Source: Mycolicibacterium madagascariense
Lineage (GTDB): Bacteria; Actinomycetota; Actinomycetes; Mycobacteriales; Mycobacteriaceae
DNA: 64,000 bases
Direction: 5' to 3'
Assembly: GCF_010729665.1 (NCBI RefSeq)
Contig: NZ_AP022610.1
Span: forward strand, 3,534,001-3,598,000
Numbering within the stretch: the first letter of the stretch is position 1; each line of letters begins with the position of its first letter. The position numbers and the translations under genes were made by a program. Of the stretch, positions 36,787 to 45,643 are shown piece by piece. Under the pieces are notes generated by a model. It worked only from the letters and a program-made list of their open reading frames with translations. It was not told the DNA's origin and made no database searches.

Positions 36787-39700
36787 CTAGTACACGTCGC
36801 GCACGTAGCGCTTGGCGGCGACGAGTTCACGCTTGTAGTCGTGGGCGGCCTCCTGGGACAGCCGACCGTGGGTGCAGATGATCGTCGTCAGCGCGTCGTC
36901 GACGTCCTTGGCCATCCGGGTGGCATCGCCGCAGACGTAGAAGTGCGCGCCGTCCTCGAGCCAGCGCCAGACGTCGGCGCCGTAGTCGAGCATCTTGTGC
37001 TGGACGTACACGCGTTCGGGTTGGTCCCGCGAGAACGCCAGATCCAGTCTGCTGAGCAGGCCGTCGCGGACCATGTCCTCCAGATCGGCTCGGTAGTAGA
37101 AGTTCTCGGCCCGATGCTGGTCGCCGAAGAACAGCCAGTTGCGACCCCGCTCCCCGCGGGCGCGCCGCTCCTGCAGGAAACCGCGGAACGGCGCGACGCC
37201 CGTTCCCGGTCCGACCATGATCATGGGCACCGAACCGTCCTCGGGCGGACGGAAGTGCGGTGACGGCTGCAGGAACACCGGAGCATGCGACGCCCGGTCG
37301 GCCAGGAAGGTCGAGGACACCCCGCCGCGCTCGCGGCCCCGCACACTGCGATACCGCACCACCGACACCGTCAGCTGCACCTCGTGCGGACTGACCAGGG
37401 GGCTCGACGAGATCGAGTACGACCGCGGCGTCAACCGGATCAGCGCCTTCAGCCAGTCGGCGGCCTCGGCGTCGACCCCGAACTCCTCGATGACGTCCAG
37501 CGCGTTGCGGCCACGCAGCCAGCGTTCCCGGTCCGCCTTGGGGGCGCGCAGCACCCCGGCGTCGCGGTCCCGGCATCGCTCGGCCAGGAAGCTCAGCAGC
37601 CCCGGCGTGACGCGGCAGACGTCGAAGGAGTCAGTGAGCGCCGCGCGCAGCGCCACCTCGGCGCCGTCGATCTCGACCCGCGCGGTCCCGTCCAGATTCG
37701 TCGCCGCCAGCCACGCGTCGACCACCTCGGGGTCATTGCTGACGAATACCCCCAGCGCATCGCCGACGGAGTAGTCGAGGCGGTGCTCCGACACGTCGAA
37801 GCCGAAGTGCCGCACCTCCTTCGCCGCACCCGCCGGAGTGAGGGAAACGTTGCGGCACAACGGCACCGAGACCGGATGGGTGCGCGTGAACGGCGGCGCC
37901 GCCGCGGTGCCATTCGACGGCGCAGCGGTGCCGTTCGACGCGGGCGCCGCGGTGCCATTCGACGGCGCGACGAGCTCGCTGATCGTCGCGGCCCAGTTCG
38001 CCATGGGCTCGTCGTCGTAGGCCTCGCACTCGGCGCGCTCGGCCAGGCGCGTCGCCCCGAGGTCGGAGAGCCTGCGGTCCAGGGACTTGGCATGCCCGCA
38101 GAAGTCGTCGTAGGAGCGGTCGCCGATGCCGAGCACGGCGTACCGCACGCCGTCGAGATCGGGCGCCTCGTCGGACTCCAGGCGCGTCCAGAACCCCGCG
38201 CCGTTGTCCGGCGGCCCGCCGTCGCCGAAGGTGCTGGTGACGATCACCACGTCACCGCTCAGGTCCGTGACCGAGACGTCGTCCATGTTGGCCAGCCGCG
38301 CCCCGGCGATTCCCCCGGCGACCCGACCCGCGAATTCCTCGGCGTTGCCGGTCTGCGACGCCCACAGCACGAGCGGCCCGTCGCCGGGCGTCTCCGATGC
38401 GGCCTCCTCCGTCGCGTCGGGCGCGCGCGAGTGCGTGCCGGCAAGCAGTCCGTCGACCCACAACCGCACCTCCGTACGCACCGGAGCCGTCGCGGGTAGG
38501 ACGGGAACGCCGGGCGCACCCCCGGGGATGCCGGCGAAGAACCCTGCGAGATAGGTCTTCTCGGCCTCTTCGAGCGTGGGCGGCGGGCGGTCCGCTAGCC
38601 CCAGCGCGGCGGGTCCGGGAGTCTCGACGGGCAGCGGACGCAACGCCACGGCGCAGACCTTGAACTCCGGCTGCAGCGAGTCCTTGTCGACGGCATCGTT
38701 CGTGAGGGCGTTGATGGCGAGGTACTCGCCGTGCTCGTCGTTCCAGTGGAACGGGACGAAGCAATTGCCCTGGCGCACACGGTCGGTCACCACGGCGGGC
38801 AGCACGGCCCGGCCGCGGCGCGACACCAGCTCGATGCGTCGACCGTCGAGGATGCCCTGGGCTGCGGCGTCCTCGGGATGGACTTCGACGAAGGGGCCGG
38901 GGTTGAGCTTGTTGAGCTTCGCGACCTTGCCGGTCTTGGTCAACGTGTGCCACTGGTGTTGCAGCCGACCGGTATTCAGCACCACGGGATAGTCGTCGTC
39001 GGGCAGTTCGCGGGCGTCCATGTGCGGCCGCGGATGGAAGACGGCCCGCCGTGACGGCGTCGGAAACGCCAGCCGGGGTCGGTGCCCGCTGGGGTCGGTG
39101 AAGAGGTCCTGGCTCACGCCGTCGTTGAGGTAGCGCACCGGGTGGCGGTCCTCGACGCCGCCCGGTTGATCGCGCGGGGGCGCCGGCCACTGCACGGGCG
39201 TCTCCCGCAGCCGGTCGTAGGTGATGCCGCGAAGGTCGTAACCCGTTCGCGTGTTGGAGAATTGGCGGATCTCGTCGAAGACCTCTGCGCTGGAGGCGAA
39301 GTCGAAGTGCTCGCCGAAGCCGAGATGCGTGGCGACGTCACAGATCAACCGCCAGTCGGGGCGCGCCTCGCCGGCGGGTTCGATCGACTGGCGCAGCAGG
39401 GTCAGCGTGCGGTCGGAGTTCACCATCACCGCGTCCGACTCGGCCCACAGCGCAGCGGGCAGGACGATGTCGGCGTAGTGGTTGGTGGCCGTCGAGGCGT
39501 AGGCATCCTGGGTGATCACCAGCTCGGCCGCCTCGAGGCCGGCGATCACGGTGCTCCGGTTCGCCACGCTGACAACGGGATTGGTGCAGATGATCCAGCA
39601 GGCCTTGATGTCGCCTGCGGACATCCGCGCGAACATCTCGACGGTGCCGGGCCCGACCTCGGTGCGGATCGTCCCCGGGGCGACGTTCCACGTGCGTTCC

Positions 39701-40809
39701 ACGAACGCGCGGTCGTCGGCCGAGGTGACCACCCGCTGACCGGGCAGACCCGGTCCCATGTAGCCCATCTCGCGCCCGCCCATGGCGTTCGGTTGGCCCG
39801 TCAGGGACATCGGCCCGCTGCCCGGACGGCAGATGGCGCCCGTCGCGAGGTGCAGGTTGCAGATCGCATTGCTGTTCCAGGTGCCGTGAGTGCTCTGGTT
39901 GAGGCCCATCGTCCAGCACGTCACCCACTCCCCCGCGTCGGCGATCATCGTTGCGGCCGTGCGGATGTCGTCCTCGGAGAGCCCCGTCACGGCCGACACG
40001 ACGTCCGGTGGGTAGTCGGCGAGGAACGCCGGCATGGCGTCCCAGCCCTCGGTGTGCTCGGCGATGAAGTCGTCGTCGATGGCGCCGGCCTCGACCAGTA
40101 GATGGAGCAGGCCGTTGAGCAGCGCCAGGTCGGTTCCCGGCGCGATCTGCAGGAACAGATCGGCCTGGTCGACGGTCGTGGTGCGGCGCGGATCGACCAC
40201 GATCAGCTTGGCGCCCGCCTTGAGCCGGTCGAGCATGCGCAGGTACAGGATGGGATGGCAGTCGGCCATGTTGGAGCCGATGACGAAGAAGAGGTCGGTG
40301 CGATCGAAGTCGGCGTAGGAGCCCGGGGGTCCATCGGCGCCGAGGGACTGCTTGTAACCCGTTCCCGCACTGGCCATGCAGAGCCGGGAGTTGGACTCGA
40401 TGTGGACCGTGCGCAGGAAACCCTTGGCCAGCTTCGTCGCGAGGTACTGCGCCTCGATCGACATCTGACCGGACACGTACAGGGCCACGGCGTCGGGTCC
40501 GTGTTCGGCGACGATCTCCCGCAGCCGCGAGGCCGCCCGTGCGACCGCCTCGTCCACCGGTGTCGGCGTCGCCGGACCGCCTCGGGTGTCACGCACCAGC
40601 GCGGTCGCGAGCCTGTCCTCGGTGGCGTTCATCATCTCGAGGTGCGTGACGCCCTTGGTGCACAGCCGCCCCGCGTTGGTGGGGTGGCGGGTATCGCCGG
40701 ACACCCTGGTGATGACGGGCGCCCCGCCCTCGGCATCCGTGCGGGTCGTGACCTCGATGCCACAGCCGACACCGCAGTAGGAACACGCGGTCCTGGTCGT
40801 GGCCGTCAC
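36787..40809 (-). CDS. nasN: Fused assimilatory nitrate reductase (Mo-bisPGD + flavodoxin + FNR), NasN type
   Basis: This single 1340-residue chain joins a molybdenum nitrate reductase to a CysJ-like electron-supply module. The N-terminal [4Fe-4S] ligands are Cys9, Cys12, Cys16 and Cys50, and the Mo ligand is probably Cys144. The bis-MGD part extends to about 720. A flavodoxin-like domain (VLWASQTGNAEEFAGRVAGG) spans about 813-947. A repetitive NGTAAP linker (948-973) leads to an FAD/NADPH reductase to the end (RSYSISSSPL, GPGTGVAPFRGF, FYVCGDATRMAKDV). It should reduce nitrate with NADPH directly in the cytoplasm. I recall the M. smegmatis homologue being named NasN. It lies five bases after narK. 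Confidence 0.9.
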   Translation of the reverse strand: MTATTRTACSYCGVGCGIEVTTRTDAEGGAPVITRVSGDTRHPTNAGRLCTKGVTHLEMMNATEDRLATALVRDTRGGPATPTPVDEAVARAASRLREIVAEHGPDAVALYVSGQMSIEAQYLATKLAKGFLRTVHIESNSRLCMASAGTGYKQSLGADGPPGSYADFDRTDLFFVIGSNMADCHPILYLRMLDRLKAGAKLIVVDPRRTTTVDQADLFLQIAPGTDLALLNGLLHLLVEAGAIDDDFIAEHTEGWDAMPAFLADYPPDVVSAVTGLSEDDIRTAATMIADAGEWVTCWTMGLNQSTHGTWNSNAICNLHLATGAICRPGSGPMSLTGQPNAMGGREMGYMGPGLPGQRVVTSADDRAFVERTWNVAPGTIRTEVGPGTVEMFARMSAGDIKACWIICTNPVVSVANRSTVIAGLEAAELVITQDAYASTATNHYADIVLPAALWAESDAVMVNSDRTLTLLRQSIEPAGEARPDWRLICDVATHLGFGEHFDFASSAEVFDEIRQFSNTRTGYDLRGITYDRLRETPVQWPAPPRDQPGGVEDRHPVRYLNDGVSQDLFTDPSGHRPRLAFPTPSRRAVFHPRPHMDARELPDDDYPVVLNTGRLQHQWHTLTKTGKVAKLNKLNPGPFVEVHPEDAAAQGILDGRRIELVSRRGRAVLPAVVTDRVRQGNCFVPFHWNDEHGEYLAINALTNDAVDKDSLQPEFKVCAVALRPLPVETPGPAALGLADRPPPTLEEAEKTYLAGFFAGIPGGAPGVPVLPATAPVRTEVRLWVDGLLAGTHSRAPDATEEAASETPGDGPLVLWASQTGNAEEFAGRVAGGIAGARLANMDDVSVTDLSGDVVIVTSTFGDGGPPDNGAGFWTRLESDEAPDLDGVRYAVLGIGDRSYDDFCGHAKSLDRRLSDLGATRLAERAECEAYDDEPMANWAATISELVAPSNGTAAPASNGTAAPSNGTAAAPPFTRTHPVSVPLCRNVSLTPAGAAKEVRHFGFDVSEHRLDYSVGDALGVFVSNDPEVVDAWLAATNLDGTARVEIDGAEVALRAALTDSFDVCRVTPGLLSFLAERCRDRDAGVLRAPKADRERWLRGRNALDVIEEFGVDAEAADWLKALIRLTPRSYSISSSPLVSPHEVQLTVSVVRYRSVRGRERGGVSSTFLADRASHAPVFLQPSPHFRPPEDGSVPMIMVGPGTGVAPFRGFLQERRARGERGRNWLFFGDQHRAENFYYRADLEDMVRDGLLSRLDLAFSRDQPERVYVQHKMLDYGADVWRWLEDGAHFYVCGDATRMAKDVDDALTTIICTHGRLSQEAAHDYKRELVAAKRYVRDVY

Positions 40810-40814
40810 GTCGA

Positions 40815-42254
40815 TCAGCTGGCTCCGACCGGGGCGGAGGCGCGGCCCACGTCCTCACCGGTGACCGCCCTGACCGACTTCAGCCGCAGGAACACGACCC
40901 AGGTGACCACGGCGCAGATGACGTAGAAGATCAGGAAGACCCAGAACGCGTTGGTCGCCGACTTCGCCGCGCCGACGTAGGACACCCGCAGCGCGATGTT
41001 GATGAACACGCCGCCGAGCGCGCCGATCGCGCCGGCGAACCCGATCAGCGCGCCGGACATGCGACGGGACCACGCCGCCTTCTCCTCCGCGGACAGACCG
41101 TCCTTGTCCTGAGCCTTCGCCTCGAAGATCGACGGGATCATCTTGTACGTCGAGCCGTTGCCGATGCCGGACAGGATGAACAGCAGGATGAAACCGGTGA
41201 CGTACCCGGCCATCTGGCCACTGGTGGGCGCGCCCTTCGTGGCGTCGTCACTGGTGCCCGCAGCGACGAGGATGCCCGCGGCGAAGATCATCGCGATGAA
41301 GGTGTATAGCGTGATCCGGCCCCCTCCGATGCGATCGGCGAACTTGCCTCCCACGGGGCGGGCGATCGAGCCGAGCAACGGACCGAGGAACGAGAGCTGA
41401 GCCGCGTGCAGCGACGCCTGCGCGGCGGTGTCACCCCCGGCGAGGTAGTTGATCTGCAGCACCTGACCGAAGGCGAACGAGAAGCCGATGAACGACCCGA
41501 ACGTCCCGATGTAGAGGAAGCTCATCACCCAGGAGTGCCGGTAGCGCAACGCTTCCGCCAGCGCGCCGAAGTTCGACTTCTGATTGCGCAGGTTGTCCAT
41601 GAACAGCGCCGCGCCCAGGGCGGCGCACGCGATGAGCACCAGGTACACCGCGCACACCAGCTCGGGGTCGGTATTGCTGACGGTGGCGATCACCAGCAGG
41701 CCGATCAACTGGATGACCGGCACGCCGATGTTGCCGCCCCCGGCGTTGAGTCCCAGCGCCCAGCCCTTCAGCCGTTGCGGAAAGAACGCGTTGATGTTCG
41801 TCATCGACGACGCGAAGTTGCCGCCGCCCAGTCCCGCGAACCCGGCGACCACCATGAAGGTGGTGTAGGACGTGCCGGGATGCAGCATCACGTACAGCGT
41901 CATCAGGGTCGGGATCAACAGCAGCAGCGCACTGACGATCGTCCAGTTGCGCCCACCGAACCGCGCCGGCGCCACGGTGTACGGGATCCGCAGGAACGCC
42001 CCGACCAGCGTCGGCATGGCGACCAGATAGAACTTGCCCGCAGCGTCGATGTGATAGACGTTCTGCGGCATGAACAGCACCATCACCGACCAGATCGACC
42101 AGATCGAGAAGCCGACGTGTTCGGCGACGATCGACCAGATCAGGTTGCGGGTGGCGATCTTCTTCCCGCCCGCCTCCCAGGCCTGCACGTCCTCGGCGTC
42201 CCAGTGCTCGATGTCACGGCTGCGCCGCAGACCATCGGCGTTCCTTGTGCTCAT
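40815..42254 (-). CDS. narK: NarK-type nitrate/nitrite MFS transporter
   Basis: This major-facilitator protein has 479 residues and 12 predicted spans. The two nitrate-signature glycine-rich helices are GFAGLGGGNFASSMTNINAFFP and its second-half counterpart around LSGIGNGSTYKMIP. TM2 carries an arginine in AFLRIPYTVAP of the kind that binds nitrate. An N-terminal hydrophilic arm of about 30 residues contains the family WDAEDVQAWEAGG motif. It is the first gene of the narK-nasN operon and diverges from the nirB set, so it imports nitrate for assimilation and may export nitrite. Confidence 0.92.
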   Translation of the reverse strand: MSTRNADGLRRSRDIEHWDAEDVQAWEAGGKKIATRNLIWSIVAEHVGFSIWSIWSVMVLFMPQNVYHIDAAGKFYLVAMPTLVGAFLRIPYTVAPARFGGRNWTIVSALLLLIPTLMTLYVMLHPGTSYTTFMVVAGFAGLGGGNFASSMTNINAFFPQRLKGWALGLNAGGGNIGVPVIQLIGLLVIATVSNTDPELVCAVYLVLIACAALGAALFMDNLRNQKSNFGALAEALRYRHSWVMSFLYIGTFGSFIGFSFAFGQVLQINYLAGGDTAAQASLHAAQLSFLGPLLGSIARPVGGKFADRIGGGRITLYTFIAMIFAAGILVAAGTSDDATKGAPTSGQMAGYVTGFILLFILSGIGNGSTYKMIPSIFEAKAQDKDGLSAEEKAAWSRRMSGALIGFAGAIGALGGVFINIALRVSYVGAAKSATNAFWVFLIFYVICAVVTWVVFLRLKSVRAVTGEDVGRASAPVGAS

Positions 42255-42415
42255 GGAACCATGTCTACGAGCGGGCAGTTCCGCGTCGATTTCGCGTCCG
42301 TGACCAATGTGTCAACAGCGGCTCACCGCCCGCGACGAACGCAGGTGCGGAACGGGATTCACGAATGACGCCACCACGAAACGAACTCGAAACACTCTGA
42401 CTCGATGGTGGAGCC
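42255..42415. promoter_or_regulatory. Divergent nitrate-gene control region with GlnR-box-like half-sites
   Basis: The 161-bp gap between narK and the nirB set contains two GAAAC elements exactly 11 bp apart (42378-42382 and 42389-42393). It also contains a GTGAC-N6-GTCAA arrangement around 42300. GlnR sites in actinobacteria are built from gTnAC and GaAAC half-sites spaced 11 bp apart, so control by nitrogen status is likely, but neither site is a full match. A binding-matrix scan was not possible. Confidence 0.35.
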
Positions 42416-42769
42416 ATGAGCGACGGCAGCACACCACGATTCCTGCAGGGCGCCTTCGACTTCCTTGGCAAGGGCCTGACCGAACCGGTACCGATCGACG
42501 ACGCGCTGCGCTACGTGGTGCCTGCCGGTGCCATCACTCAACCGGTGTACTTCCGGGGCGGCAACTCCAGCGACGAGATGGTGACCGTCGTGCTGGTCCG
42601 GGACGGAAAGCCCATGCGCTACTTCCCCATTGCCGCCAAGGGTGCGACGCACGTCGCCCTGCGGGTCGTGGAGGACCTCCTCGGTGACACCGCCATCGAG
42701 CTGTACGTCGCCGCGCCCGCCGGGTGCGCCGGCACCGTGGTCATCGACCTCGGCCTGGTGGAGCTCTGA
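42416..42769 (+). CDS. Conserved hypothetical protein preceding nirB
   Basis: I do not recognise a domain in this 117-residue protein. It is soluble and rich in beta-like stretches (ALRYVVPAGAITQPVYFRGG, MVTVVLVRDGKPMRYFPI, AIELYVAAPAGCAGTVVIDL). It has no metal-binding cysteine pattern. It is probably coupled to nirB, since its stop and the nirB start share a base (TGATG). This tight placement suggests a role in nitrite reductase expression, assembly or nitrate response. Its ATG lies just downstream of GlnR-like half-sites. Confidence 0.7.
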   Translation: MSDGSTPRFLQGAFDFLGKGLTEPVPIDDALRYVVPAGAITQPVYFRGGNSSDEMVTVVLVRDGKPMRYFPIAAKGATHVALRVVEDLLGDTAIELYVAAPAGCAGTVVIDLGLVEL

Positions 42770-45228
42770 TGCGGCTGGTCGTGGTCGGCAACGGCATGGC
42801 GGGCGTGCGGGCCATCGAGGAGGTGCTGGCGCGCGGCGGCGGTGAGCGGTTCGACGTCACGGTGTTCGGTGACGAGCCCTACGGCAACTACAACCGCATC
42901 CTGCTCTCCAATGTGCTTGCCGGCAGCGATGATCCGGCCGAGATCTACCTCAACGGGGTCGACTGGTACCGCGAGAACGGCATCGATCTGCGTGCCGGGG
43001 TCCGGGTGGTGCGCATCGACACGTTCGCCCACCTGGTCCACGCCGACGACGGCAGCAGCGTCCGCTACGACAAACTGATCCTCGCCACCGGCAGCCGGTC
43101 GTTCTTCCCTCCGATGTCCGGCCTGTGGGCCGACGACAAGACCCTCGCCGACGGCGTCTTCGGATTTCGCACGCTCGACGACACCGCGGCGATGATCGCC
43201 GAAGCCGCCCGCCGGACCAAGGCCGTCGTCATCGGCGGTGGCCTGCTGGGCCTGGAGGCCGCCCGGGGTCTGCAGAACCGCGGCCTGACCGTCGACGTGG
43301 TGCATTCCGGCCCGACGCTGATGAATGCCCAACTCGACGATCTCGCCGGCGCGATCCTACGAAAGTCCGTGGAGGACCTGGGAATCGGCGTGCTGCTGAA
43401 CAAGCGCACGACGGGCGTGGTCGTCGAGGACGGCAGGCTCGCCGGCGTCACGTTCGCCGACGGGGACCGCGTCGACTGCGACATGCTCGTCATCGCGGCC
43501 GGGATTCGCCCCAACGTCGGACTGGCCCAGCGCGCCGGTCTCACCGTCGAACGCGCCATCGTGACCGATGACCACATGCGCTCCATCGACGACGACGACG
43601 TCTACGTCGTCGGTGAGTGCGCGCAGCACCGCGGCCAGGTCTACGGGTTGGTGGCACCGCTGTGGGAGCAGGCCAAGGTGCTGGCCGACCATCTGACCGG
43701 AGTCGACCCGAAGGCCGCCTACCACGGGTCGAGGGTCGCCACGAAGTTGAAGGTCGCCGGTGTCGACGTGGCGTCGATGGGCGTCAAGGCGCCCGAGCAC
43801 GAGGACGACGAGTTCGTCCAGTACTCCGAACCGCGGCACGGTGTGTACAAGACCATCGTCATCCGCGACGGCAAACTGGTGGGCGCGACCCTGGTCGGCG
43901 ACGTCAGCAAGGTGTCGTTCCTGACCCAGGCCTTCGACAGCGGCCTGCCACTGCCCGACGAGCGCGTCTCGCTGATGTTCGACATCGGCACGCCCGACGT
44001 GGGTGTCGGCGTCGCCGAACTCGCCGACGACGCTCAGGTCTGCAACTGCAACGGCGTCTCCAAGGGCGCCCTGGCGGCCTGCGTCGCGGCAGGCGAGACG
44101 TCGGTCAGCGGTGTCATGGCGAAGACCAAGGCGGGCAAGGGGTGCGGTTCGTGCAAGGAACTGGTCGCCCAGATCGTGGAGTGGGCCGCAGGCGGCGAGG
44201 TGACCGAGGATCCGTCGGCGAACTGGTACGTCCCCGGCGTCCCCTACGACAAGCCCGAGTTGATGCGGCTCATCCGCGAGCTCGAATTGCACTCCGTGTC
44301 ATCGGTGTTCGCGGCCCTGACTCCCGACGGCAAGCCGCACGCCGGCTCCAAGATGGCGCTGTCGTCGCTGCTGGAGATGATGTGGGGCGCTGACTTCGTC
44401 GACGAGACCGACGCCCGGTTCATCAACGACCGGGTCCACGCCAACATCCAGCGCGACGGCACGTTCTCGGTGGTCCCGCAGATGAAGGGTGGGGTCACCA
44501 GCGCCGACCAGCTGCGCCGCATCGCCGACGTCGCCGACAAGTACGCGATCCCGATGATCAAGCTGACCGGTGGTCAGCGCATCGACCTCCTCGGGGTGCG
44601 CAAGGAGGACCTGCCCGCCGTGTGGAGCGATCTCGACATGCCGTCGGGCTACGCCTACGGCAAGAGCTTCCGCACCGTGAAGACCTGTGTCGGCAGCGAC
44701 TTCTGCCGGTTCGGCGTCGGGGACTCCACGGCGCTCGGCATCGCGATCGAGGAGCGCTACCAGGGGCTCGCCAGCCCGGCCAAGATGAAGCTCGCGGTCA
44801 CCGGCTGCCCCCGCAACTGCGCCGAGGCGCTGTGCAAGGACCTCGGGGTGGTGGCCGTCGACGGCGGCAAGTGGGAGATCTACGTCGGCGGCGCGGCGGG
44901 CGCCCACGTCCGCAAGGGCGACCTACTGGCCACCGTCGACAGCCCCGCCGAGGTCATGACCTTGACCGGACGTTTCCTGCAGTACTACCGCGAGAACGCC
45001 AACTGGCTGGAGCGCACGTACGCCTGGGTCCCGCGGTTGGGGATCGAGAAGATCCGTGCCGTGGTGGTCGACGACGCCGACGGCATCGCCGAGGAGCTCG
45101 ACGCCGCGATGGCGAAATCAGTTGCCTCCTATCGTGATCCGTGGCAGGACGGCAAGCAGCCGGTCACCGAGGGACAGTTCCGGTCGTCGTTGCCGCTGTT
45201 GCCGCTGCCCGCCGTGCCGGTCCGATGA
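42769..45228 (+). CDS. nirB: Assimilatory nitrite reductase large subunit NirB
   Basis: NirB (819 residues) reduces nitrite to ammonium with NADH. The N-terminal FAD/NAD reductase domain has VVVGNGMAGVRAIEEVL and VIGGGLLGLEAARGL. A BFD-like [2Fe-2S] segment follows (CNCNGVSKGAL and CGSCKELV). The siroheme/[4Fe-4S] domain has KTCVGSDFCRFG and TGCPRNCAEALC. The order of domains and the length fit the mycobacterial enzyme. ATG 42769 overlaps the preceding stop by one base. Its own stop overlaps the first of two repeat-borne minicistrons that lead to nirD. Confidence 0.95.
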   Translation: MRLVVVGNGMAGVRAIEEVLARGGGERFDVTVFGDEPYGNYNRILLSNVLAGSDDPAEIYLNGVDWYRENGIDLRAGVRVVRIDTFAHLVHADDGSSVRYDKLILATGSRSFFPPMSGLWADDKTLADGVFGFRTLDDTAAMIAEAARRTKAVVIGGGLLGLEAARGLQNRGLTVDVVHSGPTLMNAQLDDLAGAILRKSVEDLGIGVLLNKRTTGVVVEDGRLAGVTFADGDRVDCDMLVIAAGIRPNVGLAQRAGLTVERAIVTDDHMRSIDDDDVYVVGECAQHRGQVYGLVAPLWEQAKVLADHLTGVDPKAAYHGSRVATKLKVAGVDVASMGVKAPEHEDDEFVQYSEPRHGVYKTIVIRDGKLVGATLVGDVSKVSFLTQAFDSGLPLPDERVSLMFDIGTPDVGVGVAELADDAQVCNCNGVSKGALAACVAAGETSVSGVMAKTKAGKGCGSCKELVAQIVEWAAGGEVTEDPSANWYVPGVPYDKPELMRLIRELELHSVSSVFAALTPDGKPHAGSKMALSSLLEMMWGADFVDETDARFINDRVHANIQRDGTFSVVPQMKGGVTSADQLRRIADVADKYAIPMIKLTGGQRIDLLGVRKEDLPAVWSDLDMPSGYAYGKSFRTVKTCVGSDFCRFGVGDSTALGIAIEERYQGLASPAKMKLAVTGCPRNCAEALCKDLGVVAVDGGKWEIYVGGAAGAHVRKGDLLATVDSPAEVMTLTGRFLQYYRENANWLERTYAWVPRLGIEKIRAVVVDDADGIAEELDAAMAKSVASYRDPWQDGKQPVTEGQFRSSLPLLPLPAVPVR

Positions 45229-45292
45229 GCGCTTGCGCGAAGAGCCGAGGACACCGATGAGCGCTTGCGCGAAGAGCCGAGGATCAGAATGA
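45222..45292 (+). repeat. Two tandem 32-bp repeats forming a minicistron chain between nirB and nirD
   Basis: Identical 30-bp copies lie at 45222-45251 and 45254-45283, a 32-bp period. Each holds ATG plus 10 codons and a stop: 45225-45260 (MSACAKSRGHR) and 45257-45292 (MSACAKSRGSE). The first ATG overlaps the nirB stop, its stop overlaps the second ATG, and that stop overlaps the nirD ATG, always as ATGA. A CCGAGGA ribosome site lies 6-8 bases before each next start. The sequence resembles repeats common in mycobacterial genomes (MIRU class). Confidence 0.88.
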
Positions 45293-45606
45293 CGGACGTC
45301 ACGGTCGGTCACGTCGACGAGATCCCGGTCGGTGAGGGCCGTACGTTCGCCGTCGACGGCGAGCAGATCGCGGTCTACCGCCTGCGCGACGGGAGCCTGC
45401 GCGCGCTCGGCGCGGTGTGTCCGCACCGCGGCGGTCCGCTGGCCGACGGCCTCGCCGACGACGACGTCGTGGTCTGCCCGCTGCACGGGATCGGCTACGA
45501 CCTCGCCACGGGTGCCGAGACGTCGGGCACCGGGCCGGGGGTGTGCTCCCACCCGGTCACCGCCGACGACGACGGATCCATCCGGCTGACACTCGAATGC
45601 CGTTGA
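45289..45606 (+). CDS. nirD: Assimilatory nitrite reductase small subunit NirD (Rieske)
   Basis: This Rieske [2Fe-2S] protein of 105 residues has ligands Cys44/His46 (CPHRGG) and Cys63/His66 (CPLHGIGYDLATG). NirD accompanies NirB in NADH-dependent nitrite reduction. ATG 45289 is preferred because it is the ATGA partner of the last repeat minicistron and GAGGA precedes it. An upstream in-frame ATG at 45265 would fall inside the repeat. Confidence 0.93.
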   Translation: MTDVTVGHVDEIPVGEGRTFAVDGEQIAVYRLRDGSLRALGAVCPHRGGPLADGLADDDVVVCPLHGIGYDLATGAETSGTGPGVCSHPVTADDDGSIRLTLECR

Positions 45607-45643
45607 GGCAATCGACCTTTCGGCAACCCCGTCGATGAACGCC

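Noticed and set aside
37908..37977. Minisatellite or frameshift inside the nitrate reductase gene
   Set aside because: The NGTAAP-type repeats stay in frame and sit exactly between the flavodoxin and FNR domains, so they are a flexible linker.
42255..42415. A nitrate-responsive riboswitch or leader peptide upstream of nirB
   Set aside because: No conserved RNA motif or short frame with regulatory codons could be made out; only protein-binding half-sites are plausible.
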